This document shows, in pieces, positions 23,144 through 31,950 of a stretch of DNA of 64,000 nt. Position numbers and translations under genes: made by a program. How positions within the stretch are numbered: position 1 is the stretch's first letter; every line of letters starts with the position of its first letter. Source of the stretch: JAJEFO01 sp965208685 (GTDB lineage Bacteria; Pseudomonadota; Alphaproteobacteria; Rhodobacterales; Rhodobacteraceae); the NCBI GenBank assembly GCA_965208685.1, contig CBDBPL010000007.1, positions 2,666,001 through 2,730,000 on the forward strand, in the 5' to 3' direction. The notes beneath the pieces were generated by a model that saw nothing but the letters and a program-made list of their open reading frames with translations, did no database searches and was not told the origin of the DNA.

Positions 23144-25105
23144 TCAGGGCACAAATGTCGCCAGTGACGGAACGGCGATCAGCAACAGGGTCACGATTCC
23201 CATGACCCATACAAATGGCAACGCCCCGACGAATATGTCCGAGAGCGTTATGCCTGCGCCACGCAGGGTTGAGCTCACGACATAGCAAGTCAGCCCGAAT
23301 GGCGGCGTAAGCAGGCCGATTTCCACAGCAATGACCGTCAATATCCCGAACCAGATCGGGTCACCCCCGAGAAGCAGTGCGGTTGGCAGCGCAATCGGAA
23401 CGACAATCAACATGATGGAAACGGATTCGAGGAACATGCCAAGGGCCACCAGGAGCAGCACGTAGACGAGTGCAAACTGCCAGAGTTGAAGGCCGAGGCC
23501 GTTGATCATGCCGCCGATCTGCTGAACGAATCCCGACGACGCCAGCATGATCGTGAAAATGTTCGCCGAGAGTATCAGGAAGAGAACGGTCGTCGCGATC
23601 TGGCCGGTTTCCAGCATCACGCGCCAAAGCGCCGTTCGGTCCAGTCGACCACGCGCGAAGGCATAGATCAACGCTCCCGCCGAACCAACCGCGCCGCCCT
23701 CCGTGGGCGTAAAGAACCCGTTGTAGATTCCGCCGAGCACCAGGACGATCAGCCCCAGGACCGGCGCCAGGAGGACGGCGGCGCGGCCCGCATTCATGTC
23801 CTGCTGTTCCGCGCGCCCCTCGTCTTTGGCGGCATTGGAAAATATCTGCTGCGGCCAAAGCCGGGCGCGCATCCAGATCATGAGGCACATCGCGAAAGCG
23901 AGGATCAGGCCCGGAACGATGGCCGCGACGAAAAGGTGGCCAACTGACTGCTCGGCCAGGAAGCCGTAGACGATGAGCAACAGGCTTGGCGGAACCAGCA
24001 TTCCCAGGACCGAGCTGCCCGCCACCACGCCAACCGCAAATCTCCTGTCGTAACCGTGGCGGATCATCTCGGGCGACGCGATCTTCGCGAATACGGTAGC
24101 CGAGGCGATCGAGGATCCGGTGATTGCGGCAAAGATCGTGTTGGCGGCGACGGTGGCAATGCCAAGACCGCCCCGGATCGGCCGCGTGAGCCAGCGTGCG
24201 ACGACAAAGGTCTCCCGGCCGATGTTGGCGGCGGACACCACCAGGCCCATCAGCACGAACAAGGGAACCGCACTGAAAAAGTAGTTTGCGAGATATTCGT
24301 TGCCCGCAATCCCCAGCATCGCGTAGGGCAGCGCGATGCGTCCCTTGATGAGCCACAGCGCAACAAAGCCGACAAGGATCATGGCGATCCCGACATGCAG
24401 CCCCATGAGCACCATCAAGACAAGGACAAGCGCCGCGCCGGCCCCAATGGAAAAGCTGGTCCACCCAGCATCCATCGCGGCGGCGAAACCAATGTGCCAG
24501 GCGACATAGATCGCAACCAGCGAGAGAGCCAAGATCAGCGACTTGGCAATTGTGCCCTCCTTGAACTCGGTACGCAGCACACTCAAGGCACGAAGGATCA
24601 GCGCGACGGCTGCCATTGCGCTGCCCAAGATGACGAGGAGGCGCAGAGGCCAGACCTGAAACGAAAAAGCGCCCGGGATGCCGACAAGCTCGGTTTCCAG
24701 GTAGGCCCGCGTCAGCTTGGGCCAACCCGCCTGAATCATCAGGATCATCACGATGACGCCCAAGAGCGAGATCACGATTTCCAGAATCGTCCGAACAAGC
24801 GGAGTGCGGCGCTCGAAGATGCCGAGCACGAAATCGACGCGTGTCATGCGCCCGGAGCGAAACGCGCTGCCAACTTGCAGGAACGTGGCACCGACAAGCG
24901 AATACGCGACGATTTCAGTGACACCGCGAATCGGGCTTTGAAAGAACTCGCGCGCGATCACTTCGGTGCAGATCAGGACCATCAGCGCAAAGAACCACAC
25001 CGTGCCAATGGCGCTTGCAGCTTCCGACACTGGCCCAAAGACCCGGTCAAAGGCCCCCGGCGCGGGAGTGCCGCGCCGGGGGGGCGTGTCAGGTGTTTCA
25101 GGCAA
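23144..25105 (-). CDS. TRAP transporter fused permease (DctQM)
   Basis: A 653-residue inner-membrane protein fusing DctQ (about residues 25-180) to DctM (about 205-650). The DctQ part has REFFQSPIRGVTEIVAYSLV followed by GATFLQVGSAFRSGRMTRVD. The DctM part has AAITGSSIASATVFAKIASP, followed by VVAGSSVLGMLVPPSLLLIV (PPS motif) and GFFTPTEGGAVGSAGALIYA. The C-terminal block IGLLTPPFGLTCYVVSSTLR is also typical. The only upstream start in frame is TTG at 25105, 16 bases after the stop of the binding-protein gene. It is distinct from the unfused TRAP permeases at 13.5-16 kb, so the window encodes two independent TRAP systems. Confidence 0.92.
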   Translation of the reverse strand: MPETPDTPPRRGTPAPGAFDRVFGPVSEAASAIGTVWFFALMVLICTEVIAREFFQSPIRGVTEIVAYSLVGATFLQVGSAFRSGRMTRVDFVLGIFERRTPLVRTILEIVISLLGVIVMILMIQAGWPKLTRAYLETELVGIPGAFSFQVWPLRLLVILGSAMAAVALILRALSVLRTEFKEGTIAKSLILALSLVAIYVAWHIGFAAAMDAGWTSFSIGAGAALVLVLMVLMGLHVGIAMILVGFVALWLIKGRIALPYAMLGIAGNEYLANYFFSAVPLFVLMGLVVSAANIGRETFVVARWLTRPIRGGLGIATVAANTIFAAITGSSIASATVFAKIASPEMIRHGYDRRFAVGVVAGSSVLGMLVPPSLLLIVYGFLAEQSVGHLFVAAIVPGLILAFAMCLMIWMRARLWPQQIFSNAAKDEGRAEQQDMNAGRAAVLLAPVLGLIVLVLGGIYNGFFTPTEGGAVGSAGALIYAFARGRLDRTALWRVMLETGQIATTVLFLILSANIFTIMLASSGFVQQIGGMINGLGLQLWQFALVYVLLLVALGMFLESVSIMLIVVPIALPTALLLGGDPIWFGILTVIAVEIGLLTPPFGLTCYVVSSTLRGAGITLSDIFVGALPFVWVMGIVTLLLIAVPSLATFVP

Positions 25106-25120
25106 TCAAGACGACCTGCT

Positions 25121-26185
25121 CTACTGCGTCCAGTCCCGCAGCGGTTCGGACCCGCGCTCGCGACCGCCGTCAAGGAAAGCCTTCAGGACTTCTGCTGCAG
25201 GAAGACCGGCCGCGGCATTCAACGCAACCCAGTCACCAGCCAGATCGGGCAGCCCGTTGACCCAGCGCAAGCGCTCCGCTTCCGGCAGTTCCGAGACTAT
25301 GGCGCCCTGCTCCTCCATGGTCTTCAGGAAGCCGGCCTCTCGACCGCCAACCGCATCGGCGACCATTTGGCTGTATTCCAATCCAAGTTCCTTCAGCACG
25401 TCTTGCACGTCTTCCGGCAAGCTGTTGAACGCATCGGCATTCATCGTCAACGAACCGGTGATCGGGCCGCCCATGTCCACAAGCGTGATATGGGGCGCAA
25501 CCTCGTGGATCTTGAACGGGAGCATGCCGTTGATCGTCATGACGGCGCCGTCAGCAACGCCCGTGGAGATCGAGCTGTAGAATTCAGGAAACGCTGCATT
25601 GACCGCAACCGCCCCAGTGCCTTGCAGCCAGTTGCCGACCGCTCCGCCGGCAAGAAGCTTCAGCCCCTGCAGATCGTCCAGCGAATTGATCGGCTCCTTG
25701 GTGATCAGGTGGTAGGAGCCATCCGCCATCGCGCCCAGATGGACCTGATTGTACTTGGCCCATTGTTCATTCATTGCCGGCACTTTTTCATGAAGCTGGT
25801 TGCCGATTTCGGTCAGGTCATGCACGCCGCTGACTGCAAACGGGGCATAAAAGTGAACGTTGTGAAGCGGCAGCTTTTCTGGTTCGAAAATCGTGCCGAT
25901 CCAGGCAAGGTCCGCCAAGCCGCTTTCCACGCCTTCCAACGCATTGAACGCGTTGAACAGCGAGCCGGCATAGGCCTCGGTCCACTCAATGCGATTGTCG
26001 CTGCCCATGGCCTCAAGCCGCTTGTTGGTTTCCGGCACGACGTGTTTCGTGATGACCTCGACCCACGGCAGGAAAGGGGGATGGCTGGAACCGGCCGTCA
26101 GCTTGAAGTTCTCGGCTGAAGCCGCGATGCCACTTGCCATCAGGCAACCGGCCCAGATTGCGAGCGCCTTTGAAAGTTTGGTCAT
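25121..26185 (-). CDS. TRAP transporter substrate-binding protein (DctP-like)
   Basis: A 354-residue secreted binding protein. The signal peptide MTKLSKALAIWAGCLMASGI ends AASAENFKLTAGSSHPPFLP. The family core includes NSLDDLQGLKLLAGGAVGNW and FYSSISTGVADGAVMTINGM, where dctP proteins normally have an Arg in the K-x-R motif; here it reads LKLLAGG, so the usual carboxylate-binding Arg is not obvious. The ATG at 26185 has GGGAGGAA about 6 bases upstream. It sits directly before the fused permease and behind the SnoaL-like and aldehyde dehydrogenase genes. The ligand could therefore be non-acidic. Confidence 0.88.
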   Translation of the reverse strand: MTKLSKALAIWAGCLMASGIAASAENFKLTAGSSHPPFLPWVEVITKHVVPETNKRLEAMGSDNRIEWTEAYAGSLFNAFNALEGVESGLADLAWIGTIFEPEKLPLHNVHFYAPFAVSGVHDLTEIGNQLHEKVPAMNEQWAKYNQVHLGAMADGSYHLITKEPINSLDDLQGLKLLAGGAVGNWLQGTGAVAVNAAFPEFYSSISTGVADGAVMTINGMLPFKIHEVAPHITLVDMGGPITGSLTMNADAFNSLPEDVQDVLKELGLEYSQMVADAVGGREAGFLKTMEEQGAIVSELPEAERLRWVNGLPDLAGDWVALNAAAGLPAAEVLKAFLDGGRERGSEPLRDWTQ

Positions 26186-26222
26186 GGTTTTCCTCCCAGT
26201 TGATTGCTTGCCGGTCCCGGGG

Positions 26223-26843
26223 TCAGCCCCAGGCATGTCCGGCCCAAGTGATTGATTTCCCGGCCAGCCAGTCTGCACCGGTGGCGTACAGCTCTTCAAC
26301 TTCGGGCCCCTTGAGGCCCGGCATGTCTCTCTTGACCGGATAGCCGACCTGCGACTGAAGGTACGCAAGGTTCTGATATCCCACGGGAAACCCGTCCAAG
26401 ACCGCTTGATCAAGTTCAATCGTCGCGCGTGGTGAAATCGGGTCCATCCGGTCCTTCTCATATATCGGCTGACGCAGGCACATTCCCCAATTGCCGTCCC
26501 GCTTCTCCAGGAAGTCGAAAAAGCGCCCCGTGCAAACGACATCGACCAGGACGCCGTGAACCTCGCCGCGCTGCGAGATCGTCATCTTGGTTTGCGTGAC
26601 TGCCCGGTCGCCTGCGATCTCGCAATTGAATCCTCCCAGAAAGTGCAGGATCGACACGCCGCGCGCCCAGCCCTGCTTGTTCATTTCTATGAACTCGTCA
26701 GCCGTGCCCTGTGTCCAGGTGGCCATCATGCGGCCGTCGTCATGCCAGACCGTTCGGAACTTGTCCCAGAGGCCCGCATCCCGCCAGATGGCCCAGTTCT
26801 CGATCAGTTCGCGCAGCAGCAACCTGTCTTGCCAATCGTCCAT
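26223..26843 (-). CDS. SnoaL-like / NTF2-fold protein
   Basis: A 206-residue protein whose N-terminal ~130 residues fit the SnoaL/NTF2-like cone fold (LLLRELIENWAIWRDAGLWD, then HDDGRMMATWTQGTADEFIE, then VVCTGRFFDFLEKRDGNW). Members are small cytoplasmic enzymes or accessory proteins in aromatic, polyketide and lignin-fragment metabolism. The ~70-residue C-terminal tail is unclassified. AGGAGG five bases before the ATG fixes the start. The upstream aldehyde dehydrogenase frame runs 40 bp into this gene. The function is not deducible beyond the fold; TRAP context suggests processing of an imported compound. Confidence 0.75.
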   Translation of the reverse strand: MDDWQDRLLLRELIENWAIWRDAGLWDKFRTVWHDDGRMMATWTQGTADEFIEMNKQGWARGVSILHFLGGFNCEIAGDRAVTQTKMTISQRGEVHGVLVDVVCTGRFFDFLEKRDGNWGMCLRQPIYEKDRMDPISPRATIELDQAVLDGFPVGYQNLAYLQSQVGYPVKRDMPGLKGPEVEELYATGADWLAGKSITWAGHAWG

Positions 26844-28138
26844 TGAGGCCTCCTAGAACGGGGTTTTCGGTCGCCGCGTTCCACGGTCAGGCATCGGGTT
26901 GCAGTAAAGGTCTCGACCGACCGACGGCCGCCTTGCCGTCCCGGCCCGCTGCTCCTCGCTCCGCCAAACGGAATGGTGGGTTCGTCATGGATCGTGGTGT
27001 CGGCAACATGGGCCATGCCGCTCTCGATCCTGCGCGCAACGGCCAGTCCACGTTCTTCATCCTGCGTGATCACCGACGCCGAAAGCCCGCACTTGAAGCT
27101 GTTGGCGTGCGCGATCGCCTCATCCTCGCAGACGGCAGACATGACGCTGGCGACCGGGCCGAATGCTTCCGCATGGTACATTTCCATGTCTGGGGCTGCT
27201 CCCGTAATGAATGTCGGCTGGCAGTGGAGCCCCTCTCGAGTGCCACCCGCATGAAACTCGACCCCGTCGACTCGCGCCTGCGCCAGCCGCATGTCGACCC
27301 TTCGGGCTTGCGTTTCGTTGATCATCGGACCGATCTGGTTTTCCATCCTTGCGGGATCGCCGACTTTCGGCTTTTTCGTGGCCGCCACGAACCTGGTCAT
27401 GAATCCGTCTTCCGGCTTGCGGTCAACAATGATCCTTTCGGCTGAATTGCAAATCTGGCCTTGATGGAAGAACGCCCCGAGCCGGGCGGCCTTGACCGCT
27501 GCATCGAGGTCGGCGTCGTTAAGCACGATCAAGCTGTCCTTGCCGCCAAGTTCAACGCAAGCCTCATTCAACAAGCTGCCGGCCCCGCCGGCGATCGACT
27601 GGCCAACGGCTGTAGAACTGGTGAAGCTGATCGCCCTTACCTTGGGGTTTGGGACAAGTTCATCCCCTGCCTCTGCGACATTTTCGCGCGAGCACGTCAC
27701 GAGGTTCAGGACGCCCGGCGGAAACCCAGCCACCTTGAAGACCTCGGCGATCGTCAGGCCGCCGGCAACCGGAGTTTCCTCCGAAAGATCCAGGACAATC
27801 GCATTGCCAACCGCAAGTGCCGCCCCCTTGCCACGGCCGGACAGCAGGAGAGGGACATTCCGGCGGCTGGAGACGGTGACCACGCCAAGAGGGTGGCGTT
27901 CGACAATGCTGGTCTTCAAGGGGTCCGACGGCACTGTCTCACCCAACGGAAGACAGGCCGCTGCCCTTGCGTCGTCACGGGTGGCGTCCGGGGCCTTGGC
28001 CCACACTTGGCCGCTGGCTGGATTGAAGACCTCAATGGTACCGTCCGAAGCGGAGCACGAGGCGCCGCCGATCGACATTCCCTTCGACTGGCAGGACTCG
28101 GCAAAGTCCTCGTTGAACGGCAGTGATGGTTCGGTCAT
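26804..28138 (-). pseudogene. Aldehyde dehydrogenase with internal deletion and altered cofactor motifs (probably inactive)
   Basis: The 444-codon frame is clearly an NAD(P)-dependent aldehyde dehydrogenase related to vanillin/salicylaldehyde-type enzymes. ELGGKDSLIVLNDADLDAAV keeps the general-base Glu, GAFFHQGQICNSAERIIV keeps the catalytic Cys, and MYHAEAFGPVASV is the typical later block. Around residue 61 (about nt 27955) roughly 70 residues expected before the PLG segment are absent without loss of frame. The cofactor-site block normally written as P-W-N reads SSRRNVP, and the usual K-x-S-E reads VLDLSE, so the adenosine-ribose-binding Lys is lost. The C-terminus overshoots into the SnoaL gene. 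The reading frame is intact, so a repurposed protein cannot be excluded. Confidence 0.65.
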
Positions 28139-28158
28139 TTCCTTTTCAGCTCACGGTA

Positions 28159-28872
28159 TCAGACCGTTTGCAACAGCATCGGAATATGGTCGGCCTCACG
28201 CTGGCCGACAAACAGGCGGGCATACTCGAACGTGGCGTTGGAGTGTTCACGCATCACGGTCTCGGCTCTGGCGGCATCGCCACATTCTATTGCCTTGGCG
28301 ATGATCACATGTTGCGCATGGCCAACGGACATCCGCAGCAGTTCCTTGTCCAGCAGGTCGGGGTTTGGCGCATACGTGCCCAGGGCGGCCATTGGCAGAT
28401 GACGGATCGGTTCGTATGACAAGGCGATGTAGTCATTGCCACAGTCGCGCATGATGGTTTGGTGGAAGAGCGTGTTGGCATCCTGGAACACCGCCACGTC
28501 TTCCATGCTGATCTGGCGTCTGAGCACAATGCCTGCGGTCATTTCAATGCTGCGCGCCAAATCCTTGCGCGTGGTTTCCGGCACACCTTTCGAGGCCAGT
28601 GCCGCGGCCGCCGCGCCTTCCAGAATTCCACGCAGCTTGATGACCAGTTCAAGGTCTCCAAGACTGACCTTGCACACTTCGTATCCCCGGCCCGGCAGTT
28701 TCTTGATCAACCCGGTCATTTCCAGGCGGGTCAAGGCAAACTTTGCGGGAGTCCGGGATACGCCCAGCATTCCTGCGACCACGACCTCGGACAGCCGTTC
28801 GCCCCCCGGAAGCTCCCCGTCCAGAATCATCTGGCGCAGTCTCGCAAGCGTCTGCTGTTCGGCCTTCTTCAC
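28159..28872 (-). CDS. GntR-family regulator (FCD type) of the second TRAP cassette
   Basis: A 237-residue regulator with an N-terminal winged helix (LARLRQMILDGELPGGERLS) and a C-terminal helical FCD domain (LVIKLRGILEGAAAAALASK, then ANTLFHQTIMRDCGNDYI). The recognition helix reads SRTPAKFALTRLE; most members have V-R-E where this has A-K-F, so DNA specificity may differ. GTG at 28872 is preferred because GAGG lies five bases upstream; TTG at 28875 is the alternative. It is 20 bp upstream of the aldehyde dehydrogenase on the same strand, so it leads the cassette. Confidence 0.88.
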   Translation of the reverse strand: MKKAEQQTLARLRQMILDGELPGGERLSEVVVAGMLGVSRTPAKFALTRLEMTGLIKKLPGRGYEVCKVSLGDLELVIKLRGILEGAAAAALASKGVPETTRKDLARSIEMTAGIVLRRQISMEDVAVFQDANTLFHQTIMRDCGNDYIALSYEPIRHLPMAALGTYAPNPDLLDKELLRMSVGHAQHVIIAKAIECGDAARAETVMREHSNATFEYARLFVGQREADHIPMLLQTV

Positions 28873-29180
28873 CAATGCCTCAAAAACGAATCCATTTTTC
28901 CCTAAACAACCTAGTTTCTTTCGAAATTTCTGTCAAATTGCATTCATTCAGGAGAGTTCCGGCCTGCGTGACCCCATGTGACCGAGGAAGTCGCAATGGC
29001 CGAAGTATTGAATTTCGCGCTTGGCTCAGGCGTCAGCGACTTGATCCATCCAAGGTTTGCCAGTGACGTGTCGGAGGCGGGCCTGAGAAAGCCGAGGCAC
29101 TGGCTCGATGACTTCGCGGCATTACTCTGCGGCCACAGAATGCAGGTGGCTTTCCTCCCAGAGAGCCGAAAGACTGTCAC
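28873..29180. other. 308-bp interval; promoter region of the GntR cassette
   Basis: The part next to GntR (28876-28950) is AT-rich compared with its surroundings and probably contains the cassette's promoter, though no clear -35/-10 pair or operator palindrome was found. A plus-strand frame from ATG 28996 has no known similarity and runs antisense into the sulfatase, so it is not called. Confidence 0.45.
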
Positions 29181-30710
29181 TCACGTCATGCCAACTGGTT
29201 CGGCAAAGGTCCGCGGGGACTGCGCGATGCGCGCCGAGACCAGCTCCATCAGGCGATCCTGGTCACGCGCTCCCTCGGGCGTGTCCCAGAGATTGTTCAT
29301 CTCAAGAGGATCTGCCTCCAGATCATAGAGTTCGCCCGCAGCCGACTCCTCCTCGAAGGTCAGCTTGCGAGTGCCATCGTGAACGCAGGTCAGCCGCAAT
29401 GGAACCCCGCATCGGGATTCACCGACGCGCCACTCACAGTATGCCTGTGTCGGCCGCGCGTCGGGGTCTTCGTCAAGAAGCGAATGCCCGTGCCATGCAC
29501 TCGGAGGTGGAGAGCCGGAAATTTCCGCAAAGGTTGCGGCAAGGTCAAGACTGGAGACGACATTGCTGACTTGATGGCCTTTCGGCACTCCCGGTCCGGC
29601 CGCAATCAATCCGACATTGATCAGGGATTCATAAAGCATGGGGCCCTTCAGGTAGAGACCATGGTCTCCAAGGAAGTCTCCGTGATCGGATGTGAAGAAC
29701 ACAAATGTGTTCTCCAGATCGCCGGAATCGGCGAGGGCGGCAAGCAAGCGGCCGACGTTGTGATCGACAAGAGAGATCATTCCGTAGTAGTTCGCCGTCA
29801 TCTCGCGCAGTTGCGCATCCGTCTGGGACAGCACTCGCGTGCCCGATTTCCTGAAGCGCTTGAGGACCGGGTCGTCAAGTTTCGGATCGCCTTCGAGCGC
29901 GGCACGATGCCACCATGGCCGGCGTTCGAGGTCGAGTTCCCCGTGCAGGGGCAGTTCGACCTCGGCGACATCATGCAGGGACGCCCAGGGCTCAGGGCAG
30001 TCAAACGGGTGATGAGGATCTCCAAAGGACGCCCAAAGCAGAAACGGCTTTGTCCGGTTGCGGTTTCGAAGGAACTCGACCGACCGGTCGCCGATCCACG
30101 TCGTTGGGTGCCAGGCAACCGGAAGCGCCGAACTCCAGGTCTGGTGTGCGCCAGTTGCCGGCTTGGCCTTCTCCGCCCATAGCCGATAGCCCTCGTCGCC
30201 ACCGACCGCATCGAAGAACCACCTTTCGAAATGCTGGCCTTGTGGCGGCCTCAGGGGAGGACGTTCCGGAAACCACTTGCCGAAGAGGGCAAGCTCAACG
30301 TGGTTGAACCCCATGTAGGGCCCGTGCCAGTCCGGGGGAAAGTCAGCTGAAGAGGTTGCGCACTCCGCACGTCCGGTAGGGAAAAAGGTCGCCTTGGTCG
30401 AGAAATGCGCCTTGCCGACCAGTGCCGTCTGGTATCCGGCGCGCGACAGGTGCCCCGCAAATCCGGCCTCCGCGATCTCAGGGTCGAGGTCGATGCCGTT
30501 GTCGGCTGCACCGTTCGTGAAGGGCAGCAGCCCGGTCAGAATCGCGCCCCGCGCGGGCTGGCAGACGGGGGACGGGGTGATGCAATTGCGAAAATCGGTG
30601 CCGCATCTTGCAAGCCCGTCCAGATGCGGCGTGTGCACGCCGCGCCCCCTGAAACCGTAGCAGTCGCGGCGTTGCTGGTCAGTGGTTATCAGCAGGATGT
30701 TGGGGCGCAT
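29181..30710 (-). CDS. Type I sulfatase (formylglycine-dependent)
   Basis: A 509-residue hydrolase of the alkaline-phosphatase superfamily that removes sulfate esters. NILLITTDQQRRDCYG supplies the N-terminal metal-ligand aspartate region. The modification site is SPVCQPARGAILTG, a C-x-P-x-R motif whose Cys becomes formylglycine. VGKAHFSTK carries the Lys/His pair, and FVFFTSDHGDFLGDHGLYLK carries the Asp-His metal ligands. There is no signal peptide, so it is predicted to be cytoplasmic, and no maturation enzyme (FGE or anSME) is nearby. It lies downstream of the TctC-like gene on the same strand, separated by a hairpin at 30727-30748. Confidence 0.92.
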   Translation of the reverse strand: MRPNILLITTDQQRRDCYGFRGRGVHTPHLDGLARCGTDFRNCITPSPVCQPARGAILTGLLPFTNGAADNGIDLDPEIAEAGFAGHLSRAGYQTALVGKAHFSTKATFFPTGRAECATSSADFPPDWHGPYMGFNHVELALFGKWFPERPPLRPPQGQHFERWFFDAVGGDEGYRLWAEKAKPATGAHQTWSSALPVAWHPTTWIGDRSVEFLRNRNRTKPFLLWASFGDPHHPFDCPEPWASLHDVAEVELPLHGELDLERRPWWHRAALEGDPKLDDPVLKRFRKSGTRVLSQTDAQLREMTANYYGMISLVDHNVGRLLAALADSGDLENTFVFFTSDHGDFLGDHGLYLKGPMLYESLINVGLIAAGPGVPKGHQVSNVVSSLDLAATFAEISGSPPPSAWHGHSLLDEDPDARPTQAYCEWRVGESRCGVPLRLTCVHDGTRKLTFEEESAAGELYDLEADPLEMNNLWDTPEGARDQDRLMELVSARIAQSPRTFAEPVGMT

Positions 30711-30726
30711 GCTCCGACCCGGAAAC

Positions 30727-30748
30727 AAGGGGCGCGCGGGCGCCCCTT
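30727..30748 (-). terminator. Hairpin between tctC-like and sulfatase genes
   Basis: A 9-bp perfect stem, AAGGGGCGC / GCGCCCCTT, with a 4-base loop, 14 bases after the binding-protein stop codon on the minus strand. It is followed by a short T-containing tail (GTTTCC). It fits an intrinsic or attenuating terminator limiting read-through into the sulfatase gene. Confidence 0.6.
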
Positions 30749-30761
30749 TGAGAGCCTTGGA

Positions 30762-31850
30762 TCAATTCCCGAGTTCGACCATTCGCTCCACGACGGCGAG
30801 CATCTCCGGCGTAATCGAGCGGTAGTCCTGGAACGCGGCAATCGTTGAAGCCGTCGAATTCACATGCGGCGCATCGCCGAACTGCGCGAGCCAGCTTTCC
30901 TGGAAGGCCGGATCAGCCCAAGTGTCCTGATAGGCTTTCCGAAGCACGTCCAGCAACTCGTCCGGAGTGCCCGGCGGAGCAACCATTGCGGGAGACGTCG
31001 CGTGAACATTGGTCCGCAGCCATTTGTAGGTTTCCCATTCGATTCCCGACGGTTCCGCGCCATGTACCTCGACGTGGAGATCCCTGAGGCTGGGCAACCC
31101 GTCATAGAACGGCGCCTCGCCGGGAACGATGATCGCTCCGTTCTCGTCGAAGAACGGATGATAGTAGAGCATCATGGTTTCCCCGTCCGCGGTCGTCTGG
31201 GCAAAGAAGCGCGAATAGCCGCCCGTAGCGGTGTGCCCGGCCTGAAGTTCTCCTGAGAGTATGCCGGGCGCCATCTTGCCCATCGACTTGAAGCCGGGAA
31301 TGTAGCGGAAGTCGGCGCCGATCACCGTCAGCGCAAGATTTCCGATCAGGTCGTTCGTATTGCTCGAAGCGCGCCCGCCGACGCGAAGACCGGTGACCTT
31401 CGCTATGTCAGACGGTGCCTTCAACCCGTCGCCCGCGTCCGTTCTGACGATTGTCCCGCGTTCGTTGGCAGCCGAGCCGATGACCCCGAACTCTTCAGGC
31501 AGGAACCTGATGCCCTCGCCACCCGCCAGGACCGCCATGGGATCCCAGTTTCCGTAGTAGAAGGTGAGCCCGTCCGGATCGGCCTTTTCGAAGACGAAGT
31601 TCAGCGCGACCGCCCCGCCAGCACCTTCCATGTTCCGAACGATGATGTTCGGGTTTCCCGGAATCCTTTCCGCAAGTCCCACCATCAAGGTGCGGGCGCT
31701 GACGTCTCCGCCACTCCCGGCGGAAGCGCCGACAATCACGTCGATCGTCTTGCCTTCGTAGAATTCCTGGGAAATTGCGCCCGAGGGCATGGTGACCGCC
31801 ACGGTGGCGGCCAGCAAAGAACCGCGAACAAACTGAGTGAGCAATTGCAT
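30762..31850 (-). CDS. Tripartite tricarboxylate transporter substrate-binding protein (TctC/Bug family)
   Basis: A 362-residue secreted binding protein. The signal region MQLLTQFVRGSLLAATVAVT ends near GAISQEFYEGKTIDVIVGAS. Family features: GGDVSARTLMVGLAERIPGN, followed by IIVRNMEGAGGAVALNFVFE (the common V-x-N-x-x-G-A-G-G motif), and APPGTPDELLDVLRKAYQDT near the end. ATG 31850 has GGGAGGA five bases upstream, which decides the start over in-frame ATGs further 5'. It diverges from a LysR gene, and the matching permease lies beyond that regulator at 32836-34851. Ligands of this family are mostly carboxylates; the sulfatases nearby suggest a sulfated or desulfated organic acid. Confidence 0.88.
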   Translation of the reverse strand: MQLLTQFVRGSLLAATVAVTMPSGAISQEFYEGKTIDVIVGASAGSGGDVSARTLMVGLAERIPGNPNIIVRNMEGAGGAVALNFVFEKADPDGLTFYYGNWDPMAVLAGGEGIRFLPEEFGVIGSAANERGTIVRTDAGDGLKAPSDIAKVTGLRVGGRASSNTNDLIGNLALTVIGADFRYIPGFKSMGKMAPGILSGELQAGHTATGGYSRFFAQTTADGETMMLYYHPFFDENGAIIVPGEAPFYDGLPSLRDLHVEVHGAEPSGIEWETYKWLRTNVHATSPAMVAPPGTPDELLDVLRKAYQDTWADPAFQESWLAQFGDAPHVNSTASTIAAFQDYRSITPEMLAVVERMVELGN

Positions 31851-31950
31851 CGCATCCTCCCAATTGATCATGTCCGCAAGTCTAGGTGTTGGTCGCCAGT
31901 TCGAGCCATGATAGGGTTCCAACAGATGCATGACCGGCAGGGCATGGCTG

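Noticed and set aside
24056..26119. 687-codon plus-strand frame
   Set aside because: Antisense to the fused TRAP permease and binding protein; shadow composition and no homology.
28996..29328. ORF beginning MAEVLNFALGSGVSDLIHPR upstream of the GntR cassette
   Set aside because: No recognisable family and its second half is antisense to the sulfatase C-terminus; could be a gene relic but cannot be supported.
31880..31950. Possible LysR box (T-N11-A with partial dyad ATGAT...ATGCAT) between lysR and the TctC-like gene
   Set aside because: Dyad is short and imperfect; position is right but the signal is too weak to call.
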